Shown: positions 25,176-33,129 of the stretch, one piece after another
Layout: each line of letters starts with the position of its first letter
Position numbering within the stretch: the first letter of the stretch is position 1
NCBI RefSeq assembly: GCF_001552555.1
Contig: NZ_BCRK01000023.1
Coordinates: 1 to 49,508, forward strand
Reading direction: 5' to 3'
Length of the DNA stretch: 49,508 bases
Source: Nocardiopsis trehalosi NBRC 14201
GTDB lineage: Bacteria; Actinomycetota; Actinomycetes; Streptosporangiales; Streptosporangiaceae
Notes under the pieces: model-generated
Seen by the model: the letters and a program-made list of their open reading frames with translations, nothing else
Told to the model about the DNA's origin: nothing
Databases searched by the model: none
Made by a program: the position numbers and the translations under genes

Positions 25176-25963
25176 CGCGACCCCCCGATCCCGCTCGCGC
25201 GCACCAGCGCCGCGGTGAACGGGTGCCGCGGCCGCGCCAGGACGGCCGCGGCCGGCCCCTCCTCGGCGATCCGGCCGCCGTCGAGCACGGCCACCCGGTC
25301 GGCCCACCGCCCGGCGACCGCGAGGTCGTGGGTGATGACCAGGACCGCGCCGCCCGCGCCGGCGCGGGCGCGCAGCAGGTCGAGCACCCGGGCCTGGGCC
25401 ACCGGGTCGAGCGCCGAGGTGACCTCGTCGGCGATGAGCAGCGGGGGGTCGAGCACGCACGCCAGCGCGATCGCCACCCGCTGCGCCTGCCCGCCGGACA
25501 GCTCGAAGGGGCGGGCGGCGAGCAGCTCCTCGGGTGCGGGCAGGCCGGCCCGGCGCAGCGCGTCGACCGCGCGGGCGCGCCACCCGGACCGGGGCGTCCC
25601 GTGCGCGCGCAGCGTCTCGCGCAGGTGGACCCCCACGGTGACCGTGGGGTTGAGCGACGCCCCCGCCTCCTGGAGGACGTAGCCGATCCGGCGGCCGCGC
25701 AGCCGCCGCAGCTCGGGTTCGGGCAGCGCCAGCAGGTCGCGGGGGCGGCCGTCGCCGGTGTCGAGCACCGCGGAGCCGGCGGCGCGCACGCCCTCGGGCG
25801 GCAGCCCGGCCAGCGCCCGCGCGGTGAGGCTCTTGCCGCTGCCGCTCCGCCCCACCAGGGCCGTCACCTCACCGGCCGCCAGCCGCAGGTCGAGCCCGTC
25901 GACCACGCGCCGGCCCCCGGCCGCCACGACCAGCCCGCGGACGTCGAGCACCGGGGGGCTCAC
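25172..25963 (-). CDS. Peptide/nickel-type ABC transporter ATPase (first, DppD-like)
   Basis: A 263-residue ABC ATPase with Walker A GRSGSGKSL, Q-loop YVLQEAGASLNPTVTVG, signature LSGGQAQRVAIALA, Walker B LLIADEVTSALD and switch His VITHDLAVAG. ARPRHPFTAALV near the end is the DppD/OppD C-terminal motif, although the usual Fe-S Cys cluster is absent. The first residue of the signature's second half (QAQR) departs slightly from the common QQQR. The GTG at 25963 overlaps the permease stop by four bases. Confidence 0.9.
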   Translation of the reverse strand: MSPPVLDVRGLVVAAGGRRVVDGLDLRLAAGEVTALVGRSGSGKSLTARALAGLPPEGVRAAGSAVLDTGDGRPRDLLALPEPELRRLRGRRIGYVLQEAGASLNPTVTVGVHLRETLRAHGTPRSGWRARAVDALRRAGLPAPEELLAARPFELSGGQAQRVAIALACVLDPPLLIADEVTSALDPVAQARVLDLLRARAGAGGAVLVITHDLAVAGRWADRVAVLDGGRIAEEGPAAAVLARPRHPFTAALVRASGIGGSR

Positions 25964-26886
25964 CAGGTCCGCCCCTCGGCCGCACCCCGCCGGTCCAGGC
26001 CGGTGGCGACCAGGTTCATGGCGAGGATGGTGGCGACGATGGCGGCGGCGGGCAGCGCGACGGCGTACCACTGCCCGGTGAGCAGGTGCGCGCGGGCGTC
26101 GGTGAGCAGGTTGCCCCAGCTGGGCCGGTTCGGGGGGACGCCCACGCCGAGGAAGCTCAGCGTCGACTCGGTGAGGATGGCGTGCCCGACCTCGAACGCC
26201 GCTATGGCCGCGATCGGCGGCAGCGCGTTGGGCACGAGGTGGCGCAGCAGCACCCGCGTGCGCGACAGGCCCAGCGAGGTCGCGGCGCGCACGAACGGGC
26301 GCCCGCGCAGCGCGCTCACCTCGGCGCGGGCGACCAGCGCGACGGGCATCCAGGCGGTGAGCGCGATCGCGGCCACCACGGTGCCCGGGGAGGGCCCGGC
26401 GACCGCGGCCAGCGCGAGGGCGACCAGCACCATGGGCAGCGCCAGCAGGGCGTCGGCGGTGCGGGTGACGGCGGCGTCGAACCAGCGCGGCCCCACGGCG
26501 GCGAGGGCGCCCAGCGCGGTCCCGCCGGCGACGGTCAGCGCGCCGGCGGCGAACCCGATCGCCAGCGACACCCGGGCGCCGTGCAGCAGGCGGGCGAGCA
26601 GGTCGCGGCCGAGGGCGTCGGTGCCCAGCGGGTGGCCGGGCGAGCCGGGCGGCAGCCCCACCGCCCCGGTGTCGGTGGCCAGCGGGTCGTGCCCGGCGAG
26701 CCAGGGCGCCAGCACGGCGGCCGCGGCCAGGGCGAGCAGCACGGCGGTCCCGGCCGCGGCGCCCCGCCGGGACCCGCCGACCGGAGGCGGCCGCCACCCG
26801 GACCGGCGCAGGACGGCGAGGCCGCGGGGGCGGTCGGCGCGGGGCGCCGCCGGGGCGGCGGTCCGGCCGCCGGTGTCGTCACCCAT
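25960..26886 (-). CDS. Peptide/nickel-type ABC transporter permease (DppC/NikC-like)
   Basis: A 308-residue permease. A basic N-terminus is followed by a first membrane helix (about 40-60), the family's periplasmic motif GHPLGTDALGRDLLARLLHGARVSL, and five more helices. The coupling loop reads RAATSLGLSRTRVLLRHLVPNALPPI, then ESTLSFLGVGVPPNRPSWGNLL, both typical of DppC. A B-type permease should be immediately upstream, but here the upstream neighbour is a divergent ROK gene. Its likely partner is the permease at 44181-45173. Confidence 0.92.
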   Translation of the reverse strand: MGDDTGGRTAAPAAPRADRPRGLAVLRRSGWRPPPVGGSRRGAAAGTAVLLALAAAAVLAPWLAGHDPLATDTGAVGLPPGSPGHPLGTDALGRDLLARLLHGARVSLAIGFAAGALTVAGGTALGALAAVGPRWFDAAVTRTADALLALPMVLVALALAAVAGPSPGTVVAAIALTAWMPVALVARAEVSALRGRPFVRAATSLGLSRTRVLLRHLVPNALPPIAAIAAFEVGHAILTESTLSFLGVGVPPNRPSWGNLLTDARAHLLTGQWYAVALPAAAIVATILAMNLVATGLDRRGAAEGRTW

Positions 26887-27172
26887 GGCACCCCCGTTCC
26901 GCACCCCCGGCACGCCGCCGACTCTAACGCGGGGGCGGCCGCGCGCCCGGTTCCGGGCCGGACGCCGCCGCGCGGAGCGGCGGACCGGAACCGGCGCAGC
27001 GGCGTGCGGCGGGGCGGGGATCACCTACTGTTGTCGCACGGAGGAAACAGGGGGATACCAGGGATATCGCCCGGATACGGTCCCCGTGCGGCGCGGTCTC
27101 CCGGCCCCGCCGCGCCGGCCGCGCCCGTCCGGCGCGGCGCGCAGGACCGGGCGGACGACGGGGAGGGGCGGC

Positions 27173-28435
27173 GTGGTGAGCGGGGGTTCGGGGCCCAGCG
27201 GGTTCCAGGCGGTGCGGGAGACCAACCTGGGGGTGGTGCTGCGCGCGGTCCGCGCGCTGGCGCCATGCTCGCGCGCCGCTGTGGCGGCGGCGACGGGGCT
27301 GAACAAGACCACGGTCTCCAGCCTGGTCACCGACCTGATGGCGCGCGGCCTGGTCCGCGAGACCGGCGAGGAGGCCGCCGAGCGCCGCGTCGGCCGCCCG
27401 GGGGTGATGCTCGCGCTCGACCCGGCGACGATCGCCGCGGTGGGCGTGGAGGTGAACGTCGACTACCTGTCGGTGGTGGCGGTCGACCTGCTCGAACGCG
27501 AACTCCTCGGCGCGCACATCGACTTCGACGCGCGGGCGGCCGGGCCCGACGCGTGCGCGGGACGCATCGCCGAGGCGGTCACCGCGGCCGTCGCCGACCC
27601 CGCGCTGGCGGGGCGCGCGGTCATCGGGGCGAGCGTCGCCGTCCCGGGGCTGGTCGACGCGCCGTCGGGGACGGTCACCCGGGCGCCCAACCTGGGCTGG
27701 CACGCCTACCCGCTGCGCGAGCGGCTGGTGGCGCGGCTGGCCGGGACGGGTGCGGCCGAGGTGCCGGTGCGCGTCGACAACGACGCCAACCTGGGCGCGG
27801 TCGCGGAGTTCCGGGCCGGGCACCTGGCGCGCACGCCCGACCTGGTGTACCTCACGGGCGAGGTCGGGATCGGCGCCGGGGTGCTGCTCAACGGGGAGCT
27901 GGTGCGGGGGTCCACGGGGTTCGCCGGGGAGATCGGGCACGTCCGCGTCGCCCCCGACGGCCCGGAGTGCGCGTGCGGGCGGCGCGGCTGCCTGGAGGCG
28001 GTCGCGGGGGTCGAGGCGGTGCTGCGGCGGGCGGTCCCGGACCGGGCGCCCGAGGGCCCGCTGTCGGGGACCGAGATCGGGGAGCTGGTGCGGACCGCGG
28101 TCGAACGCGCCGAGGCCGACGACCCCACCGCCGTGGCCGCGCTGCGCGACGCCGGGGGCTGGCTGGGCCGGGGCGTGGCCGTCCTGGTCAACCTGCTCGA
28201 TCCGAAGGCGGTGGTGCTGGGCGGGTACTTCGTGCCGCTGGCGCCGTGGCTGCTGCCGGAGTGCCGGGCGGCGGCGGGCGCCGACGCGTTCGCCGCCGAC
28301 GGCGGGTGCCGGATCGAGGCGTCCGCGCTGGGGCTGAGCGCCGCCGCGACGGGCGGCGCGGTCGGCCTCATCCACGCCCTGGACAGCGGCCGCCTCCCCC
28401 TGCCCGCCCCTCACCGCGAGCCCGCCCGCGCCTGA
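27173..28435 (+). CDS. ROK-family transcriptional regulator (first)
   Basis: About 420 residues: an N-terminal winged helix (FQAVRETNLGVVLRAV, AAATGLNKTTVSSLV) and a ROK sugar-kinase-like domain. The ROK part shows VDNDANLGAVAEF, GEIGHVRV and the zinc motif CACGRRGC (Cys-x-Cys-x4-Cys). XylR/NagC-type ROK repressors release DNA when a sugar binds. The start is GTG at 27173 or the adjacent GTG at 27176, after GGGAGGGG. Its DNA-reading helix is identical to that of the second ROK gene at 31598. No operator of the shared type was found in its own promoter region. Confidence 0.88.
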   Translation: MVSGGSGPSGFQAVRETNLGVVLRAVRALAPCSRAAVAAATGLNKTTVSSLVTDLMARGLVRETGEEAAERRVGRPGVMLALDPATIAAVGVEVNVDYLSVVAVDLLERELLGAHIDFDARAAGPDACAGRIAEAVTAAVADPALAGRAVIGASVAVPGLVDAPSGTVTRAPNLGWHAYPLRERLVARLAGTGAAEVPVRVDNDANLGAVAEFRAGHLARTPDLVYLTGEVGIGAGVLLNGELVRGSTGFAGEIGHVRVAPDGPECACGRRGCLEAVAGVEAVLRRAVPDRAPEGPLSGTEIGELVRTAVERAEADDPTAVAALRDAGGWLGRGVAVLVNLLDPKAVVLGGYFVPLAPWLLPECRAAAGADAFAADGGCRIEASALGLSAAATGGAVGLIHALDSGRLPLPAPHREPARA

Positions 28436-28464
28436 CCGCCCACGCCCCGCTCATCGGCGCCCTG

Positions 28465-28749
28465 CTCATCGGCGGGGCCCCGACCCCGGCATGTCCGCGC
28501 CGCCGGCCCGGAGCGCCGGGGCGGCCCGCCGCCGACCCGTACCGGTCCCCCCGACGGCGCCGCCTTCCCCAAGGGCCGGACGTCGCGCCGACCGTTCCCC
28601 TGCCGCCGCCACGACCCGGGGCACCACCGACTACCCGCACCCCGCGCATCAGCGGACCCCCACCCCGGCGCGTCCGCGCCGCCGGGGGCCGGGGCGCCGG
28701 GACGGTCCGCCGCCGACCCGTACCGGTCCCACCGGCCGCGCCGCCTTCC
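28465..28749. repeat. Imperfect direct repeat pair, about 100 bp each
   Basis: The 355-base gap between the convergent ROK and GH3 genes contains two copies of the same sequence, about 28465-28570 and 28645-28749, roughly 180 bases apart. Shared blocks include GTCCGCGCCGCCGG, CCGCCGCCGACCCGTACCGG and GCGCCGCCTTCC. A 10-bp sub-repeat, GCTCATCGGC, occurs twice near 28450-28475. No gene is credible here. It could be a duplicated terminator/3' region or a slippage product. Confidence 0.75.
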
Positions 28750-28790
28750 GCACGGGGAGGGCGCCGCAGACCGGCCCGGCGGGGTGCGGG

Positions 28791-31601
28791 TCAGGCGGGG
28801 GTGAAGGCCAGGGTGGCCACCGCCGTGTCGGGGGTCTCGAACACCAGGTAGACGTCGCGCAGCCCGGTGGCGCCGGTCAGGTCCGCCGCCACCCCGGTGA
28901 ACGCGAAGCGGTCCGGGTCGGCCGGGACGGCCCAGGAGCCGGCCACCGGACCGCTGATGGGGTCGTCCAGGCGGAGCACCACCGTGCCGCCGTCCGGGGC
29001 GTTGGCGGTGATCCGGCAGCGGGCGGCGCCGGCGCCGAGGTCGGTGTCGCGGAACGCCGCCCACGCCGCGGGTTCGGCGGAGCGGACGGCGTCGCCCCGG
29101 TCCGGGGCCGCCGGGCAGTGCAGCACCCCGTGGTACTCGTCGTGGGTGGCCGCCGGCCAGGGCCGGGTGAACGGGTCGCGCGGCGGCACCGCCTCCCCGG
29201 GGACGGTGAGCGGGGCACACACCCGGATGTCCTTGGCGGACCGCCCCACCTGCACCTTGCGGGGGGCGTCCTCCACGACGAACCGCTCGCGGGCGGCGTC
29301 CCAGTGGGCGAGGTCGGCGACGTCGAAGGCGACGGCCACCCGCCGGCTCTCCCCCGGCTCCAGGCGGACCCGGGTGAACCCGCGCAGCTGCCGCAGCGGC
29401 TGCTTGACCCGCGACCGCCGCTGCCGGGTGTAGCACTGGACGACCTCCTCGGCGGGGCGGTCGCCGGTGTTGGCGACGGTGACGCGCACCGTGACCCGGC
29501 CGCCGCCGACCTCCACCGCGCAGTCGGCGTAGTTGACCTCGGTGTAACCCAGGCCGTGCCCGAAGGGGTACAGCGGGTCGCCCAGGTAGTAGAGGTAGGT
29601 GGCGTCGGCGGCGATGACGTCGTAGTCGAGCAGGTCGGGCAGTTCGGTGACCGACCGGTACCAGGTCTGGGTGAGCCGCCCGGCGGGTTCGGCGTCGCCG
29701 AAGAGGACGTCGGCGAGCGCCCGCCCGTACTCCTGGCCGCCGTGGGCGGACCAGCAGACGGCGGGGACGTGCGCGTCGGCCCAGGTGACGCCGAACGGGT
29801 ACCCGCTGGTGAGCACGAGCACGGTGGCCGGGTTGGCGGCGTGCACGGCGCGCAGCACCGCCTCCTGGGCGGCCGGCAGGTCGAGGTCGCGGCGGTCCTC
29901 GGTCTCGCGCCCGTTGACCAGCGGGTGGTCCCCGGCGACGACCACCGCGACGTCGGCGGACGCGGCCGCCGCAGCGGCCTCGGCGGCCCCGCTGCGCAGC
30001 ACGTCGACGGTGAACGCGGCCGCCGCGTCGGCGTCCTCGGCCAGCCGGAGCACCCCGTCGTCCGCGACCGCCACGTAGTGGCCGGTGGCGATGTGGAAGA
30101 GCACCACGGACCCGTCGGGCCGCTCCTGGAACCGGAAGGTCTGGCGGACCTCCCACCCGTTCGGTCCGGGCTGGTCGTTGACGAGGGTGCCGTCGGCCCC
30201 CTCGGAGACGTAGCGGCCGTCGGCGGCGGCCCGCAGCGCGTAGGCGCCGCCCCAGTCGAACAGGTCGAACGCGACGGAGGCGCCGGACGGCCCGGTGGCG
30301 GGCGCCCCGGTGAGCCGGAGCGGGGCGCCGTCGGCGCCCGCGGTGACGTGGCCGCCGCCGCTGCGCAGGGCGATGCGGTCGACGCCCTCGCAGAACACGG
30401 TCGCGGTGCGCGCGCCGATGCCGTCGAGGGCGGTGACGGCGTAGGGCAGCGTGCCGCTGTACCAGTCCTCCTGGACGGTGTCGGCGAGCTGGCCGACGAC
30501 GGCGACCCGCCGGGGCGCGGCCAGCGGCAGCAGCCCGTCGTTCTTGAGCAGGACCAGGGAGCGGCGGGCGGCCTCGCGGGCGAGCGCCCGGTGCGCCGGG
30601 GTGTCGACGGCGTCGGGGTCGGCGGCGGGCGGCGGGGCGGGGTCGAACTCGCCGAGGCGGAACCGCACGGTGAGCACGTGGCCGGCGGCGCGCTCGATGT
30701 CGGCCGGGTCGAGCAGGCCGCGGTCGACGGCGGCGCGCAGGTGGCCGAGGGTGGCGGCGGCGCGCTCGTCGTCCTGCGTGAAGCTGTCGAGCCCGGCGCG
30801 GACGGCGTGGGCGTAGGCCGTGGGCAGGTCGGGGTGGTAGTGCTGCTCGTTGACGAGGTTGGCGGGCGCGTAGGCGTCGCTGACGACGAGCAGGCCGCCG
30901 GGCGCGGCGGGGCGCAGGACGTCCTCGATGAGCGGGCTGAGGTGGGCGGGCCGGCCGTTGACCAGGTTGTAGGCCGGCATGACGGCGACGGCGGCGCCCG
31001 AGCGCAGCGCGGGCAGGTGGGCGGGCAGCTCGTACTCGCGCAGCACCCGCGGCGGCAGGTTGCTGGAGGTGGTGCAGCGCCCGGTCTCGTTGTTGTAGGC
31101 GAGGAAGTGCTTGAGGGTGGGGGCGGTCCGGAGCCGGTCGGGGTCGTCGCCGGCCAGGCCGCGGGCGTAGGCGGTGGCCATGACCCCGGTGAGCCAGGGG
31201 TCCTCGGCGTAGCCCTCCTCGTTGCGGCCCCAGCGGGGGTCGCGCAGCGGGTTGACGACGGGCGCCCACACGTTGCGGCCGGCGCCCCGGGGGTCCTTGG
31301 CGTGGTAGGCGAGGACCTCGTCGGCGGTGGCGGCGCCGACCCGGCGGACGAGGTCGGGGTCCCAGGTACTGGCCAGGCCGACGGCCTGCGGGAACACGGT
31401 CGCCGGGCCGAGCCAGGCGACGCCGTGCAGGGCCTCGGTGCCGGTGCGGAAGGGGCCCACGCCGAGCCGCTCGACGGGCGCCTGGTACTGGTGCAGCAGC
31501 CCGATCCGCTCGTCCAGGGTGAGGCGGCCGAGCAGGTCGGCCACGCGTTCGGCGAGCGGGCGGGCGGGGTCGCGGAAGGGGGCGGTCCCGGAGTCGGTCA
31601 T
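28791..31601 (-). CDS. GH3 glycosidase with inserted fascin-like beta-trefoil and C-terminal CBM6-like domain
   Basis: A 936-residue intracellular GH3 enzyme (no signal peptide). The (beta/alpha)8 domain (1-320) has DPRWGRNEEGYAEDP, KHF at 164 and the nucleophile Asp242 in VVSDAYAP. The alpha/beta-sandwich starts near 340 (RSLVLLKNDGLLPL), is interrupted by a beta-trefoil-like segment (about 408-535: GAYALRAAADGRYVSEGADG, IATGHYVAVADDGVL) and resumes at SADVAVVVAGDHP. A candidate acid is Glu566 or Glu568. A FnIII-like domain and a CBM6-like tail follow. Its substrate is probably a beta-glucosidic or beta-xylosidic link in imported oligosaccharides. The ATG overlaps the ROK stop by four bases, so it is coupled to the repressor. 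Confidence 0.9.
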   Translation of the reverse strand: MTDSGTAPFRDPARPLAERVADLLGRLTLDERIGLLHQYQAPVERLGVGPFRTGTEALHGVAWLGPATVFPQAVGLASTWDPDLVRRVGAATADEVLAYHAKDPRGAGRNVWAPVVNPLRDPRWGRNEEGYAEDPWLTGVMATAYARGLAGDDPDRLRTAPTLKHFLAYNNETGRCTTSSNLPPRVLREYELPAHLPALRSGAAVAVMPAYNLVNGRPAHLSPLIEDVLRPAAPGGLLVVSDAYAPANLVNEQHYHPDLPTAYAHAVRAGLDSFTQDDERAAATLGHLRAAVDRGLLDPADIERAAGHVLTVRFRLGEFDPAPPPAADPDAVDTPAHRALAREAARRSLVLLKNDGLLPLAAPRRVAVVGQLADTVQEDWYSGTLPYAVTALDGIGARTATVFCEGVDRIALRSGGGHVTAGADGAPLRLTGAPATGPSGASVAFDLFDWGGAYALRAAADGRYVSEGADGTLVNDQPGPNGWEVRQTFRFQERPDGSVVLFHIATGHYVAVADDGVLRLAEDADAAAAFTVDVLRSGAAEAAAAAASADVAVVVAGDHPLVNGRETEDRRDLDLPAAQEAVLRAVHAANPATVLVLTSGYPFGVTWADAHVPAVCWSAHGGQEYGRALADVLFGDAEPAGRLTQTWYRSVTELPDLLDYDVIAADATYLYYLGDPLYPFGHGLGYTEVNYADCAVEVGGGRVTVRVTVANTGDRPAEEVVQCYTRQRRSRVKQPLRQLRGFTRVRLEPGESRRVAVAFDVADLAHWDAARERFVVEDAPRKVQVGRSAKDIRVCAPLTVPGEAVPPRDPFTRPWPAATHDEYHGVLHCPAAPDRGDAVRSAEPAAWAAFRDTDLGAGAARCRITANAPDGGTVVLRLDDPISGPVAGSWAVPADPDRFAFTGVAADLTGATGLRDVYLVFETPDTAVATLAFTPA

Positions 31602-32959
31602 CTACGCGTCCCGTCTGTCGCGGTGGTCACGGACGGCGGCAGCGCGGCGCGCTCCGCTGCGCGGGCGGCGGCGGGCGCCGTCCCGGTGAGGCCGAGGGGG
31701 GAGCGGCCGCCGCGTGCGGGCGCCGCGCCGTCGGGGTCGCCGGGCAGCCGCCCGGACTCGACGGCGTCGAGGATGCGGGCGGTGGCGCCCAGGGCGGGGG
31801 CGTCGAGGCCGAGGGTCGACGCGGCGAGCCGGCTGCCGCCGTGCTCGGCGGTGATGGCGCGGTGGCGCAGTTCGGCGGTCGCCGCGGGCAGCAGCCACGG
31901 GGCGAACCGGGCGTAGTGGCCGCCGAGGACGACCACGCGCGGGTCGAGCACGTTGGCGAGGACGGCGACGCCCGCGCCGAGGTCGCGGCCCGCCGCGCCC
32001 AGGGCGGCGAGGGTGGCGGCGTCGCCGGCGCGGGCGCGGGCGGTGATCTCGTCGATGAGGGGTTCGACCTCGGCGATCGGCGGCCGGCCGCCGGCGTCGG
32101 GGGTGTGCGGGTCGGCGCCGGCGCGGCGCAGGACGGCGCCGATGCCGGCGACCGCCTCCATGCAGCCGCGCCGCCCGCAGCGGCAGGGCGGGCCGCCGGG
32201 GTCGACGGGCAGGTGCGCGATCTCCCCGCTGTAGCCGGAGCCGCCGGGGCGCAGCGCGCCGTCCACGACGAGCCCGGCGGCGAGGTCGCCGCCGCCGGTG
32301 AGGTAGACGAGGTCGGCGGTGCCGGCGTGGGCGCCGAACCGGTACTCGGCGAGCACCCCGAAGTCGGCGTCGTTGCCGACCTCGACGTGCAGCCCGGCGA
32401 TGCGCAGCGCGGCGGCGAGGTCGCGGGCGAAGTCGGCGTCGCGCCAGGCCCGCGCCGGGGCGCCCGCGGCCGCGCCGAGGGTGCCGGGCAGGGCGACGGC
32501 CAGGCCGAGGACGCGGCGGCCGTCGCGTTCGGCGCGGGCGACGACGCGGCGGGTGAGGGCGGCCACCGCGGTGACGGCCCGGGGCGGCGCGGAGGCGGCG
32601 CCGGGCAGGGCGCGCCGCCAGGAGAGCACGACGCGGCCGGCGATGTCGACGGCGACGGCGGTGAGGTAGTCGGCGCCGACCTCGACGCCGATGGCGGCGT
32701 AGGAGGCGCCGTCGAGGGCGAGCATGACGGCGGGCCGGCCGACGCGGTTGCCCGCGGTGCCGACCTCGCGCAGCAGGCGCCGCTTGAGCAGTTCCGACAC
32801 GAGGCTGGACACGGTGGTCTTGTTCAGGCCGGTGGCGGCGGCGACGTCGGCGCGCGAGCAGGGGGCCTGCTCGCGCACGCAGCGCAGCACCACCGCGAGG
32901 TTGGTGCTGCGGACGTCGGCCGCGTCCACGCGGTGGGGGTCCCTGGAGGGTGTGATCAC
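31598..32959 (-). CDS. ROK-family transcriptional regulator (second), probable locus repressor
   Basis: A 453-residue ROK protein. The winged helix is at about 18-75 (STNLAVVLRCV, VAAATGLNKTTVSSLV), and the ROK domain has VGNDADFGVLAE, GEIAHLPV and the zinc motif CRCGRRGC. In the sugar-binding motif the usual Glu-x-Gly-His is Glu-Ile-Ala-His. It is read away from the binding-protein gene at 33130 across a promoter that contains a XylR-like operator, so it probably represses both itself with GH3 and the transporter. The GTG at 32959 has only a weak Shine-Dalgarno. Confidence 0.9.
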   Translation of the reverse strand: MITPSRDPHRVDAADVRSTNLAVVLRCVREQAPCSRADVAAATGLNKTTVSSLVSELLKRRLLREVGTAGNRVGRPAVMLALDGASYAAIGVEVGADYLTAVAVDIAGRVVLSWRRALPGAASAPPRAVTAVAALTRRVVARAERDGRRVLGLAVALPGTLGAAAGAPARAWRDADFARDLAAALRIAGLHVEVGNDADFGVLAEYRFGAHAGTADLVYLTGGGDLAAGLVVDGALRPGGSGYSGEIAHLPVDPGGPPCRCGRRGCMEAVAGIGAVLRRAGADPHTPDAGGRPPIAEVEPLIDEITARARAGDAATLAALGAAGRDLGAGVAVLANVLDPRVVVLGGHYARFAPWLLPAATAELRHRAITAEHGGSRLAASTLGLDAPALGATARILDAVESGRLPGDPDGAAPARGGRSPLGLTGTAPAAARAAERAALPPSVTTATDGTRR

Positions 32960-33034
32960 GTATCCGCCCCGCTCCCGGTGCTCCGGGGACCGGGCCGCAC
33001 GGCACGTCTTGTGGGCCAGGTCACCGTGAAGTAG

Positions 33035-33059
33035 TTTGTTTGTCTAGACGGCAAACTAA
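33035..33059. promoter_or_regulatory. ROK operator 1 (divergent promoter)
   Basis: TTTGTTTG-N9-CAAACTAA, an 8-9-8 inverted repeat with one arm mismatch. It is like operators of ROK repressors such as Bacillus XylR. It sits between the second ROK gene (76 bases) and the binding-protein gene (71 bases) in AT-rich DNA and is placed to control both directions. Confidence 0.8.
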
Positions 33060-33129
33060 TTCTAGGCGCACCGCCCGCGACTTTCCTACCCCCCGACGGA
33101 CCCCGTCCGCGTTCAGCGAAGGACGTGCC

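Noticed and set aside
25223-27172. In-frame upstream extension of the first ROK gene by about 650 codons
   Set aside because: The extension is antisense to the permease and ATPase genes; a start with GGGAGGGG at 27173 fits the family.
26887-27172. ROK operator in the promoter of the first ROK gene or permease C
   Set aside because: I looked for TTAGTTTG/CAAACTAA arms and found none.
28491-31916. Plus-strand open frame of about 1140 codons opposite GH3
   Set aside because: Low-complexity Gly/Val/Arg translation typical of antisense frames in this G+C class, with no family signal.
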